From the NCBI GenBank assembly GCA_019637555.1, contig JAHBVK010000060.1, positions 1 through 35,737 on the forward strand: a stretch of DNA of 35,737 nt, read 5' to 3'. Shown one piece after another: positions 14,041 to 22,098 of the stretch. Origin of the DNA: Anaerolineae bacterium (GTDB taxonomy: Bacteria > Chloroflexota > Anaerolineae > Aggregatilineales > UBA2796). Both the position numbers and the translations under genes were made by a program. The notes below the pieces were generated by a model. That model ran no database searches and was not told where the DNA came from. It was given only the letters and a program-made list of their open reading frames with translations. Within the stretch, counting starts at the first letter, position 1; the number at the start of each line of letters is the position of its first letter.

Positions 14041-16755
14041 ATGAAAACACTACTCTTCTGCCTCACCTGTTCACATCGTGCATGGCGGTTGATCGTCGCC
14101 GGTATCTGCTTAGTACTCACCGGCTTCATCATTGCCTCGCCTGTTCATGCCGATGATCGGCGGCTGAATCCCCCAGCGCGTAACGCCGATCAGGGCTTCA
14201 AGCACCCGCAGTTTGCGCTGCTAGACGATCAAGGGAACAACGTTTTAGAGTCTGAAAATCCGGTTTCGGTAGTTACAACCTGTGGTGCCTGTCATGACTC
14301 CCAGTTCATCGTTAGCCACAGCGGACATGCTGATGCCGGATTAAGTCTGATCGGTACATCATCAGCGCCGCTCTCGCATGATTGGGAACTCGGTCCCGGC
14401 TATTTCGGTAGCTGGAATCCGATCACCTATCGCTATCTCTCCACCGCAGATGATCCGCATCCAGACCTCAGTATCGCGGAGTGGGTACAGGTCTTCGGTG
14501 CACGTCACGTTGGTGGCGGTCCCGCCGTAAGCGGACGAGACGGAATACCGCTAAACGATTCTGATGTCGTTGCAAAAGTCGCCGAGTTGATGCCGTCGTC
14601 GTGGGATTGGCAGCAGTCCGGCGTAGTGGAGATGAACTGCTTCCTGTGTCATCTGAATCAACCGAATAACGAGGCACGTATTGCGGCACTACGTGCGGGC
14701 ACGTTCCGCTGGGCAAGCAGTGCGACGCTGCTAGGCACAGGGATCGTCAGCGTGATTGACGATAAATACAAGTGGAATGCAGATGCCTTCGACTCCAGTG
14801 GCTTGTTGAAACCTGAATTCGTCACGGTACAAGATCCCACCAGTAAAACGTGCGGTCAGTGTCATGGTGTCGTCCATACCGACGCCGATCCCTTATCCTT
14901 CGGCGTGTTTTCGTCAGATACCGCCGCGATGTGGAACACCTTGACTACTGGACAGGTATTCTCGCCTCAGAAAATCCTGAATTCGGCGCTGAACCTAAAA
15001 GATAAAGACACTGTTGTAAGGGCATGGGATGTTCATGCCGAGCGTGTATTGAACTGCACCGATTGTCACTACGCGCAGAATAATCCCATCTATTACCGCG
15101 ATACCAGCGAGGACAAACCCGCGCATCTAGATTTCGATCCGCGTCGCCTTGATCTTAGCGACTATCTCTACCGTCCCGTACACGAGTTCGCGTATGCGTC
15201 ATCCACTGGCAGCACAATGCGGGAGTGCAGCGGTTGCCACAATCTTGAAGCCACGCATAACTGGCTGCCCTACAAAGATCAGCACATCAGCAAATTGGCG
15301 TGTGAAACCTGTCATATCCCGCAGCTCTACGCACCAGCCATCGAGTCGCTGGATTGGACCGTCATCACTACGCAGAGCCAACCGCAAATCACTTATCGCG
15401 GTGTTGATGGATCGGCATTGTCGGAACAAGCTCTGTTGAGTGGTTTTCAGCCTGTCCTGCTGCCATCAGTCGCTGCTGACGGATTGCCAAAGTTAGCACC
15501 GTTCAACCTCATCTCCGCATGGTATTGGGTCTACGGTGAGCCTGCTCGTCCTGTACCACTGCGCGATCTCCAAGCGGTCTACCTAAACAGCGACGAGCAG
15601 ACCTACAAGGCGGAAATCGTTAACCACTTTGATGCTGACAAAAACGGATCACTCAGCACTGCGGAACTGTACATCGATACGCCGGAGAAACAGGCAGCAA
15701 TCGTCAGCGCTCTAGAAGCTCGCGGTCTTACCTCACCGCGCATCGTCGCCGAAACTCAGCCTTATGGCATCCACCACGATGTCGCGGAAAGCTCACTGGC
15801 AATCAAGGACTGCAACACCTGTCACACCACGGATTCCCGCCTGGTACTGCCAACCATACTAGCAGATCGAGCGCCGGGTGGTGTCCTCCCCACAATGCTC
15901 GATACGACTACTGACGGCGGAATCACGCTGGAGAGTAATGGGCAGGTTTTCTTCTATCCACAAAACAGCAACTCCGATGCCGAACTTTACGTCTTCGGTC
16001 ACGACTCGGTCACGGCAATGGATTGGATCGGGGTTCTATTGTTCTTAGGCACGCTGGCTGGGGTGTTTGTACATGGCGGCTTGCGGATGGTGGCGGCGCG
16101 TCGGCACGCTCCTGCTGTTCACGATGCACATAGTGTCTATATGTACGGTGTCTACGAACGCTTCTGGCACTGGTTACAAACGGGGCTAATTCTGGGCTTG
16201 TTGTTCACGGGCGTGATCATCCATGAACCGGACATGTTCGGGGCGCTCAGTTTCAGCTTCATCGTGCAGGTGCATAACATCTTGGCACTGATACTGGTGA
16301 TTAATGCCGCGCTTTCGCTGTTCTATCACCTCACCAGTGGCGAGATTCAACAGTTCCTGCCAAAGCCACGCGGATTCTTCAACGATGCGATCTTGCAGAC
16401 GAAGTACTACCTGAACGGGATCTTCAAAGGAGAGGCACATCCCTTTGAGAAGCTTCGCGAACGTAAGCTGAATCCACTTCAGCAGCTAACTTACCTCGTC
16501 ATTCTCAACATCCTGTTACCAGCTCAGGTCATCACTGGTGCGCTGATGTGGGGCATCCAGCAATTCCCCGCACTGGCAAATGCGTTCGGTGGCTTACCTG
16601 TATTGGGTCCTGTTCATACTCTAATAGCTTGGGCATTCGCCTCGTTCGTCGTACTGCACGTTTACCTGACAACTACTGGACATACGCCGACCAGCAATAT
16701 CAAGGCAATGATCGGCGGTTGGGATGAAGTGGAAGAAATGGAGCCAGCACAATGA
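14041..16755 (+). CDS. Heptaheme cytochrome c fused to cytochrome b561/DUF4405-like membrane domain
   Basis: The 904-residue protein starts with a signal peptide ending near ASPVHA-DD. Seven CxxCH sites follow at residues 81, 200, 271, 339, 396, 421 and 591. Between the sixth and seventh heme is an EF-hand-like loop DADKNGSLSTAEL (531-543) that may bind calcium. After one hydrophobic segment (about 664-684) comes a cytochrome b domain of the thiosulfate-reductase/formate-dehydrogenase gamma type, with His710 (FWHW), His745 (VHNI), His859 (VHTL) and His873 (LHVY) as probable heme b ligands. It should carry electrons from menaquinol to periplasmic hemes and on to OTR. Start at 14041 has a weak ribosome site; GTG at 14032 is an alternative. 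Confidence 0.88.
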   Translation: MKTLLFCLTCSHRAWRLIVAGICLVLTGFIIASPVHADDRRLNPPARNADQGFKHPQFALLDDQGNNVLESENPVSVVTTCGACHDSQFIVSHSGHADAGLSLIGTSSAPLSHDWELGPGYFGSWNPITYRYLSTADDPHPDLSIAEWVQVFGARHVGGGPAVSGRDGIPLNDSDVVAKVAELMPSSWDWQQSGVVEMNCFLCHLNQPNNEARIAALRAGTFRWASSATLLGTGIVSVIDDKYKWNADAFDSSGLLKPEFVTVQDPTSKTCGQCHGVVHTDADPLSFGVFSSDTAAMWNTLTTGQVFSPQKILNSALNLKDKDTVVRAWDVHAERVLNCTDCHYAQNNPIYYRDTSEDKPAHLDFDPRRLDLSDYLYRPVHEFAYASSTGSTMRECSGCHNLEATHNWLPYKDQHISKLACETCHIPQLYAPAIESLDWTVITTQSQPQITYRGVDGSALSEQALLSGFQPVLLPSVAADGLPKLAPFNLISAWYWVYGEPARPVPLRDLQAVYLNSDEQTYKAEIVNHFDADKNGSLSTAELYIDTPEKQAAIVSALEARGLTSPRIVAETQPYGIHHDVAESSLAIKDCNTCHTTDSRLVLPTILADRAPGGVLPTMLDTTTDGGITLESNGQVFFYPQNSNSDAELYVFGHDSVTAMDWIGVLLFLGTLAGVFVHGGLRMVAARRHAPAVHDAHSVYMYGVYERFWHWLQTGLILGLLFTGVIIHEPDMFGALSFSFIVQVHNILALILVINAALSLFYHLTSGEIQQFLPKPRGFFNDAILQTKYYLNGIFKGEAHPFEKLRERKLNPLQQLTYLVILNILLPAQVITGALMWGIQQFPALANAFGGLPVLGPVHTLIAWAFASFVVLHVYLTTTGHTPTSNIKAMIGGWDEVEEMEPAQ

Positions 16756-17321
16756 CTACATCGACGCTTTCGGCAAAGTCGGCGCTTAGCGCCAAAGTAC
16801 AAAGTCGGCGCGAAGCAAAGCCCTTTATGCACCCCTACGCAGCGGGCATTCTTCTCGGCTTGGTGCTCTTTCTGGCGTTCTTCCTGACCGGGAACGGACT
16901 CGGTGCCTCGGGAGGCATGAATCGTTTTGTTGTTTTGGTCGAAGACTGGGTTGCGCCGAATCACGTTGATCGCACACCATACCTGATTCCGATGGCGGGT
17001 GGCGATACTAACGTGTTGGATAACTGGGTCGTCTTCATGATGGCGGGCACCTTGATCGGTGGTTTTGCCTCTGGATGGTTAAGTGGCAGGTTCAAGATCG
17101 AAACAGTCCACGGACCCAAACTGACGGTGCGTCAGCGCTGGTTATTCGCCTTTCTCGGCGGCGCGATTATGGGCTATGGCGCGAGGATGGCGCGAGGTTG
17201 CACATCGGGGCAAGCACTCTCCGGCGGTGCGGTGCTGTCAGCAGGAAGTTGGTTGTTCATGTTTGCCGTCTTTGCGGGCGGTTATATGTTAGCTTATTTC
17301 GTGCGCAAGTTGTGGAATTGA
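16752..17321 (+). CDS. YeeE/YedE-family half-transporter 1
   Basis: The 189-residue membrane protein has about four hydrophobic segments and the family motif GYGARMARGCTSGQALSGGA with Cys150. YeeE/YedE (TsuA) proteins take up thiosulfate through conserved cysteines; here the family is split over two genes, of which this is the first half. The ATG overlaps the stop of the cytochrome gene as ATGA, indicating translational coupling and a shared task. Thiosulfate or another sulfur compound as substrate is inferred from the family and from the neighbours. Confidence 0.85.
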   Translation: MTTSTLSAKSALSAKVQSRREAKPFMHPYAAGILLGLVLFLAFFLTGNGLGASGGMNRFVVLVEDWVAPNHVDRTPYLIPMAGGDTNVLDNWVVFMMAGTLIGGFASGWLSGRFKIETVHGPKLTVRQRWLFAFLGGAIMGYGARMARGCTSGQALSGGAVLSAGSWLFMFAVFAGGYMLAYFVRKLWN

Positions 17322-17333
17322 GGAGGCGACATC

Positions 17334-18575
17334 ATGGCACCGTTCCCGCTACCTCTTGAATCACTGTTAGGTCACTGGGGTCAGTACATTATCTATTTTG
17401 GCATCGGCATCCTATTTGGCTGGGTGCTGGAAACGGCAGGATTCTCACGCTCTAGTAAGCTTGCCGCCCAGTTTTATCTCAAGGATATGACTGTACTCAA
17501 GGTTATGTTCACCGGAATTGTGGTAGCGATGCTGTTCATCTTCCTAACTTCCGGTCTAGGTCTGCTCGACTACAACGTGATCTGGGTAAATCCAACTTAC
17601 CTGTGGCCCGGTATCGTCGGCGGATTGATTATGGGGTTTGGCTTCATCATCGGCGGCTTCTGCCCCGGCACATCAATTGTAGCCACAGCAACGGGCAAGA
17701 TTGATGGGCTGATTTTTCTAGCGGGCTGTCTGTTCGGCATTTTCGCCTTCGGGGAAACTGTCGGACTGTACGAAAGCTGGTGGAATTCGTCCTATCTGGG
17801 GCGCTTCACACTGATGGATATGTTTAACACTAGCAACGGTGTGATTGTCGTCGGTGTTGTTGTGCTGGCGTTGGGTGCATTTGCTTTCGCGGAAGTAATG
17901 GAGCGCACTTTCGGTAAGAATTCAGGCATTCGCTTCCCGCGCTGGCGTTTTGCCACTGCGGCAGGCGGCATTACGTTGGCGTTGATCGTTGCCGCCATTG
18001 GGCAACCGACTACAGCCGATAAATGGGCGCGACTGGAAAATACCAAAGGGCAGGAACTCACGGATCGCGCCGTCCAGATTGAGCCAGCAGAACTACTCAG
18101 TCTGAAGTATGACGACAACATAAAGCTAGTGATGCTCGATGTGCGTAGCGAAGCCGACTATAACCGTTTCCATATCGCTGACGCACAACACCTAGATCCA
18201 AGGGATATTTCGGCAGCGATTAAGGATTTACATCTCAATCCATCGAACACGGCGGTCGTACTAATCAGCAATGACGAAGCCGCTGCCACCGATGTCTGGA
18301 AGATACTCGTCGCGGAAGCAGTGCCGAATGTCTATATCCTTGGTGGTGGAGTTAACCAGTGGATCACGACTTTCGCCGATGACCAATTCAAGCAAGATCA
18401 CCCCTTGCTGGCGAAGGTTAACAACAATGCGGATCGACTTGACTTCTCGTTTGCCGCCGCACTTGGCTCGCGTTACACCGCAGCGGATCCGAATCCCGAG
18501 GCATTTGCGGAACTTCCATTCGAGAAAAAAGTTAAGCTTGCCGTCGGACGTGTTGCCAAAGGTGGCTGTGGATGA
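17334..18575 (+). CDS. YeeE/YedE-family half-transporter 2 with C-terminal degenerate rhodanese domain
   Basis: The 413-residue protein has an N-terminal YeeE/YedE part with GFIIGGFCPGTSIVATATG, carrying Cys110, and about five or six membrane segments up to residue 225. Residues 240-350 form a rhodanese-like domain (MLDVRSEADYNRFHIADAQHLD, then YILGGGVNQWI). In its active loop the catalytic Cys is replaced: the expected position reads VVLISNDEAAA (Ser312-Asn313). The domain thus cannot work as a sulfurtransferase in the usual way and may only bind a sulfur carrier. The protein ends KGGCG, with Cys412 almost at the C-terminus. GAGGAGG before the ATG supports the start. It is the last gene of the operon. 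Confidence 0.87.
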   Translation: MAPFPLPLESLLGHWGQYIIYFGIGILFGWVLETAGFSRSSKLAAQFYLKDMTVLKVMFTGIVVAMLFIFLTSGLGLLDYNVIWVNPTYLWPGIVGGLIMGFGFIIGGFCPGTSIVATATGKIDGLIFLAGCLFGIFAFGETVGLYESWWNSSYLGRFTLMDMFNTSNGVIVVGVVVLALGAFAFAEVMERTFGKNSGIRFPRWRFATAAGGITLALIVAAIGQPTTADKWARLENTKGQELTDRAVQIEPAELLSLKYDDNIKLVMLDVRSEADYNRFHIADAQHLDPRDISAAIKDLHLNPSNTAVVLISNDEAAATDVWKILVAEAVPNVYILGGGVNQWITTFADDQFKQDHPLLAKVNNNADRLDFSFAAALGSRYTAADPNPEAFAELPFEKKVKLAVGRVAKGGCG

Positions 18576-18638
18576 GTACTAGGATTGAATTCCATTTGAC
18601 TGTCATCTAGAGTGCAAACTGCCACTGCTTAATCATCT

Positions 18639-18695
18639 CGCCAGCAACAGCGAAGTTATGGTTCCGTTATCGCCGATCTGCGCTGATTGCTGGCG
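18639..18695. terminator. Long hairpin after the cytochrome operon
   Basis: CGCCAGCAACAGCG at 18639-18652 pairs with CGCTGATTGCTGGCG at 18681-18695 with a single bulged base, enclosing a loop of about 28 bases. It lies 64 bp beyond the last gene of the operon. There is no T-run, so it is at best a factor-dependent terminator or an mRNA 3'-end stabiliser. The rest of the 270-bp gap shows only a TATAAT at 18790-18795 as a possible -10 box for the epimerase gene, without a good -35. Confidence 0.45.
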
Positions 18696-18845
18696 TCGTC
18701 AATAATCTAGCAAACGTGCTTTTGTTCGGGTTGCCCCCATCACTCCTTTGGACAGCCTCCGTCCTACGCACCGAAGCAATGAGCCGCGCTATAATCAGCG
18801 CATTGGGTATCCTTAATCCATCATCGCTTTGGGAGCAGAGACATT

Positions 18846-19835
18846 TTGGCAACACGGGCACTGATCACGGGTGGCGCGGGGTTTATCGGTAGCCATCTGG
18901 CTGAGCAATTACTAGCACGCGGCTACGAAGTTCAGGTGATCGACAACCTGCTGAGTGGACGACTGGAAAATATCGCGCCTCTAGAAGCGAACCCGCGTTT
19001 TCGCTATGCCATTGAAGACATCCGCAACGCTACCGTCATGGATCGTTTGGTCAGCGAGTGCGATGTGGTCTATCACCTCGCCGCTGCCGTCGGCGTTTTC
19101 TCTATCGTTAGTTCTCCTATCGATACCATCGAGATTAACGTTGGTGGTACGGAAGTGGTGCTGCGCACGGCACGCCGCTATCGACGCAAGGTGCTGATCG
19201 CTTCCACCTCCGAGGTTTATGGCAAGAACGAGAAAATCCCCTTCAACGAGGAAGATGATCGCACGCTGGGCGCGACTACCCGCAGCCGTTGGAGTTATGC
19301 CGCCTCCAAGGAACTGGATGAATTTTTAGCACTGGCATATCACAAGGCGGTGGATCTGCCGATCGTGGTCTTTCGCCTGTTCAACACGGTAGGTGCGCGG
19401 CAGCGCGGACATTACGGTATGGTCCTGCCGCGGTTCGCCCGTTGGGCGCTGAAGGGTGAACCGATCCAGGTCTACGGCGATGGCGCGCAGCGGCGTTGTT
19501 TCGCCAATGTCAACGACGTGGTACAGGCGATCATAGGGCTAGGCGAGTCGCCGGCAGCGATTGGCGAGGTCTTCAACATTGGCTCCAGCGACGAGATCAG
19601 TATCCGCGAGGCAGCAGAGAAAATTCGTGAGCGTGCCGGAAGCCAATCGGAGATCATCACCATCCCCTACGATCAGGCGTATGAAGCGGGCTTTGAGGAT
19701 ATGCGCCGCCGCGTGCCCGACATCAGCAAGATTCAGCGTGTGATCGGTTGGAATCCAACGACTCCGCTTAATAACACTATCGATCAGATTCTTGAGCATC
19801 AGAAGCAGATCATCGACAAGGATATGGAGCAGTAA
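18846..19835 (+). CDS. NAD-dependent nucleotide-sugar epimerase/dehydratase (extended SDR)
   Basis: The 329-residue protein is an extended short-chain dehydrogenase acting on UDP- or other nucleotide sugars. It shows ALITGGAGFIGSHLAE (NAD binding), the catalytic STSEVYG and YAASK motifs, and RLFNTVGARQRGHYGMVLPR. This last stretch and QVYGDGAQRRCF are typical of the UDP-glucuronate decarboxylase/epimerase-like group, but the exact reaction is not clear. The start is a TTG at 18846, because the Rossmann motif begins only five residues later and no ATG or GTG fits; GGGAG lies ten bases upstream. It leads a four-gene operon with a lipoprotein, a Cys-rich protein and an ECF component. Confidence 0.87.
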   Translation: MATRALITGGAGFIGSHLAEQLLARGYEVQVIDNLLSGRLENIAPLEANPRFRYAIEDIRNATVMDRLVSECDVVYHLAAAVGVFSIVSSPIDTIEINVGGTEVVLRTARRYRRKVLIASTSEVYGKNEKIPFNEEDDRTLGATTRSRWSYAASKELDEFLALAYHKAVDLPIVVFRLFNTVGARQRGHYGMVLPRFARWALKGEPIQVYGDGAQRRCFANVNDVVQAIIGLGESPAAIGEVFNIGSSDEISIREAAEKIRERAGSQSEIITIPYDQAYEAGFEDMRRRVPDISKIQRVIGWNPTTPLNNTIDQILEHQKQIIDKDMEQ

Positions 19836-19836
19836 G

Positions 19837-20637
19837 ATGGGGCGTAAGCTGGCGACTGGACTGGCGCTGTTGATGCTGGCAAATGCCCTGATCGCCTGTC
19901 AGGGCGAACGCGCTGTGCCCACTGTCGCCAGCATTGACGCACTATCGACGGAAGTCTTCCTCACCGAGCAAGCGCCCCAGCCTGCCTTTCAACGTGTCGC
20001 CTTCGAGCGCGTCGATAAGGGGCTTGACTCACTTCCGGCATGGCACGCTGCTGTAACACTGAACTTTGAAGGCAAGTTCACAGGCAGCGAAACTGACGCC
20101 AGCGGCACGATCACCGCAGATCTGTATTCCAACGAACTAAGTGGCGAGAAGCGCGTGATCTTGCATGTCGAAGGCAGCGCTTTCGCTGAACCGGAAGCCA
20201 GTACGGTTGAGGGAGTCCGCATCGGGAACAGTTACTATCTGGTCAATCAGAACAAGATCTGCACCTCCTCTAACAGTGCGGGTAGTGATCACCCAACTGA
20301 ACTGACTGCGGGCGCCTTGATCGGCGGAGTTAAGGATGCACAGTTCAAGTACAATGTTCAGCAGCTCAACGGACGGCGCGTATGGGAATATGAGTTCACG
20401 CCGGGAAACGTGGTACCACCGCCTGTAACCTTGCGTGACGGCGGTACGATCACCATTGCCAGCGGCACGCTGTGGGTCGCGCCGGAGGTTGCCGCCGTCG
20501 CCAAGTATGAGATCACCTACAACATTACCAATGCCAGCGTGCAGGGCAGCCAACCATTGACCGGACAGCTTCGTGCCCTCTACGAGTTGAAGGAGACCGG
20601 CACTCTGTTCAATATTGCCATCCCCTTTGGTTGCTAG
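19837..20637 (+). CDS. Lipoprotein of unknown function, possibly LppX/LolA-like
   Basis: The 266-residue protein begins with a lipoprotein signal, LALLMLANALIAC, the Cys being the lipidated residue (Cys21). The rest is predicted to be mostly beta-strand, with phrases such as GTITADLYSNE, VEGVRIGNSYYLVNQ, RRVWEYEFTPG and VAKYEITYNITNA. This recalls the LolA/LppX/RseB-like lipid-binding fold, but similarity is only structural impression. Start at 19837 follows the epimerase stop by one base and has GGAG seven bases upstream. A possible disulfide could join Cys98-range and C-terminal cysteines. Function unknown; the neighbours hint at envelope biology. Confidence 0.65.
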   Translation: MGRKLATGLALLMLANALIACQGERAVPTVASIDALSTEVFLTEQAPQPAFQRVAFERVDKGLDSLPAWHAAVTLNFEGKFTGSETDASGTITADLYSNELSGEKRVILHVEGSAFAEPEASTVEGVRIGNSYYLVNQNKICTSSNSAGSDHPTELTAGALIGGVKDAQFKYNVQQLNGRRVWEYEFTPGNVVPPPVTLRDGGTITIASGTLWVAPEVAAVAKYEITYNITNASVQGSQPLTGQLRALYELKETGTLFNIAIPFGC

Positions 20638-20656
20638 GTGAGGCGAACACAAAGAA

Positions 20657-21286
20657 ATGATGATCCGACAGATGAAGTTGATGGCGGCGGTACTTATAAC
20701 GTGCATCGTGATCGCCGGATCGCTGGTCGCAGCCGCCCAAACGCCGACAGGCACGATTCGCGTCGGTGTGTTGCTCAGTCTACGCGGCGAGGTCAGCACC
20801 TACTGCCTCGATATGCCCGCCAACGCTAACGGACTCGATGCCCTGGAAGCGACGGGCATAGACGTTGCTGCCCAGCGCGGTCCATTGGGCGCGGCGGTCT
20901 GCCGCATCCAGAACGTCGGCTGCACACCGCCGGGAGATACTTGTTTCTGCCAGTGTCAGGGTAATCGCTGCAACTATTGGGCATACTACTATCAGGAAGA
21001 ACAGCGCTGGCTTTACAGCAATAATGGTGCGCTAAATCGCAAGCTGTTTGATGGTGCAGTAGATGGCTGGTTGTGGAGCGAAGGAACAGGATCAGAGCTA
21101 ACCCCTGCCGGATCGCTGCCTACGACTACCTTTGATGAAATTTGTGCCGCGCCATCAGGCAATAGCGATGTACTCACTGCCCCGTCTGTTGATGCTGGAA
21201 CTCTGCTTGCCTATGGGTTGTTCGTCGTGGCTGCTATCGGACTGGGAGGGGCACTGCTATGGCGGCGAACCAAAGCACAATCTTAA
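20657..21286 (+). CDS. Cysteine-rich exported protein linked to ECF transporter
   Basis: The 209-residue protein has a Sec signal peptide (cleavage near residue 27, VAAAQT), eight cysteines in the exported part (residues 50, 82, 89, 96, 98, 100, 105, 163) and a C-terminal membrane anchor (about 183-201) ending in RRTKAQS. The region CFCQCQGNRCNYWAYYYQEEQRWLY, broken here by its repeats of Cys and aromatic residues, and GAVDGWLWSEG resemble small exported proteins that sit beside cobalt/cobalamin-type ECF transporters in actinobacteria. It overlaps the ECF gene by 28 bp. Binding of a metal or corrinoid is inference. Start may also be the ATG at 20660 or 20672. Confidence 0.7.
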   Translation: MMIRQMKLMAAVLITCIVIAGSLVAAAQTPTGTIRVGVLLSLRGEVSTYCLDMPANANGLDALEATGIDVAAQRGPLGAAVCRIQNVGCTPPGDTCFCQCQGNRCNYWAYYYQEEQRWLYSNNGALNRKLFDGAVDGWLWSEGTGSELTPAGSLPTTTFDEICAAPSGNSDVLTAPSVDAGTLLAYGLFVVAAIGLGGALLWRRTKAQS

Positions 21287-22098
21287 AGCCCAGATCACCT
21301 AACTGGATTGGGGCGCTGAGTCTGCTGCTGGTCAGCGGGATCGGTATCGGCGCGTTTGCGCTGCCCTTTTTGATCCGCCTTAGCAGCGAGTCGGGTGAGG
21401 CTGCCCGCACGCCGGAAAGTCCGCTGCTCACGGTGCTGATCAGCGCGATTTGTTTGCTGCTGTTATTCGCCAATCTTGGTCCGGCGCTGTCTTCCAAATC
21501 AGTAGCGCTGATCGGGGTGTTAGTTAGCATCAACGCGCTGCTGCGTTATGTCGATCTGTCGTTCCTGCTGCCGGGAGAATTCACACCGATCTTCATCCTG
21601 ATCATGCTGGTGGGCTACAGCTTCGGCGCTCAGCTAGGCTTCTTGATGGGAGCACTGTCGCTGCTGGCATCAGCGTTCGTGACGGGTGGATTTGGTCCTT
21701 GGCTGCCCTTTCAGATGTTCGCCGCCGGATGGGTGGGCTTATTTGCCGCATGGATGCGTCGCATCGCTCCGCCCGATCGTCCCTATCGTGCCGTGCTGTT
21801 GCTAGCAATCTATGGATTTGTCTGGGGCTTACTCTACGGCGCGATCATGAACTTGTATAGCTGGCCCTTTTTAACTGGCAGCGGTTGGCAAGCGGGACTT
21901 TCCGTCAGCGAGACGATCAGTCGTTATGTTGCCTTTTACTTAACCACTTCGCTGGCTCCCGATCTACTGCGTGCTTTCGGCAATTTGATCCTGATGCTGG
22001 CATTAGGGTTGCCACTGCTGAACCTGTTCCGCCGCTTCCGGCAGCGCTTCAACTTTCAGATTGCACCTGTTATCGCTGCATCACCAGCGCAGGAGTGA
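21259..22098 (+). CDS. ECF transporter S component (substrate-binding membrane subunit)
   Basis: The 279-residue protein has about six to eight membrane segments. The segment GAQLGFLMGALSLLASAFVTGGFGPWLPFQMFAAGWVG, seen in pieces at residues 123-160, is the typical core of S components of energy-coupling-factor transporters, which bind vitamins or metal ions. The ATPase and T components are not in the window, so it either shares a common ECF module or has them elsewhere. GGGAGGGG eight bases before the ATG supports the start inside the previous gene. Substrate is unknown; cobalamin, cobinamide or cobalt is suggested by the Cys-rich neighbour. Its 3' end overlaps asnB on the other strand by 29 bp. 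Confidence 0.8.
   Translation: MAANQSTILKPRSPNWIGALSLLLVSGIGIGAFALPFLIRLSSESGEAARTPESPLLTVLISAICLLLLFANLGPALSSKSVALIGVLVSINALLRYVDLSFLLPGEFTPIFILIMLVGYSFGAQLGFLMGALSLLASAFVTGGFGPWLPFQMFAAGWVGLFAAWMRRIAPPDRPYRAVLLLAIYGFVWGLLYGAIMNLYSWPFLTGSGWQAGLSVSETISRYVAFYLTTSLAPDLLRAFGNLILMLALGLPLLNLFRRFRQRFNFQIAPVIAASPAQE

Noticed and set aside
19472..20799. Long minus-strand frames opposite the epimerase and lipoprotein genes
   Set aside because: They mirror the codon pattern of the plus-strand genes, lack ribosome sites and have no recognisable motifs.
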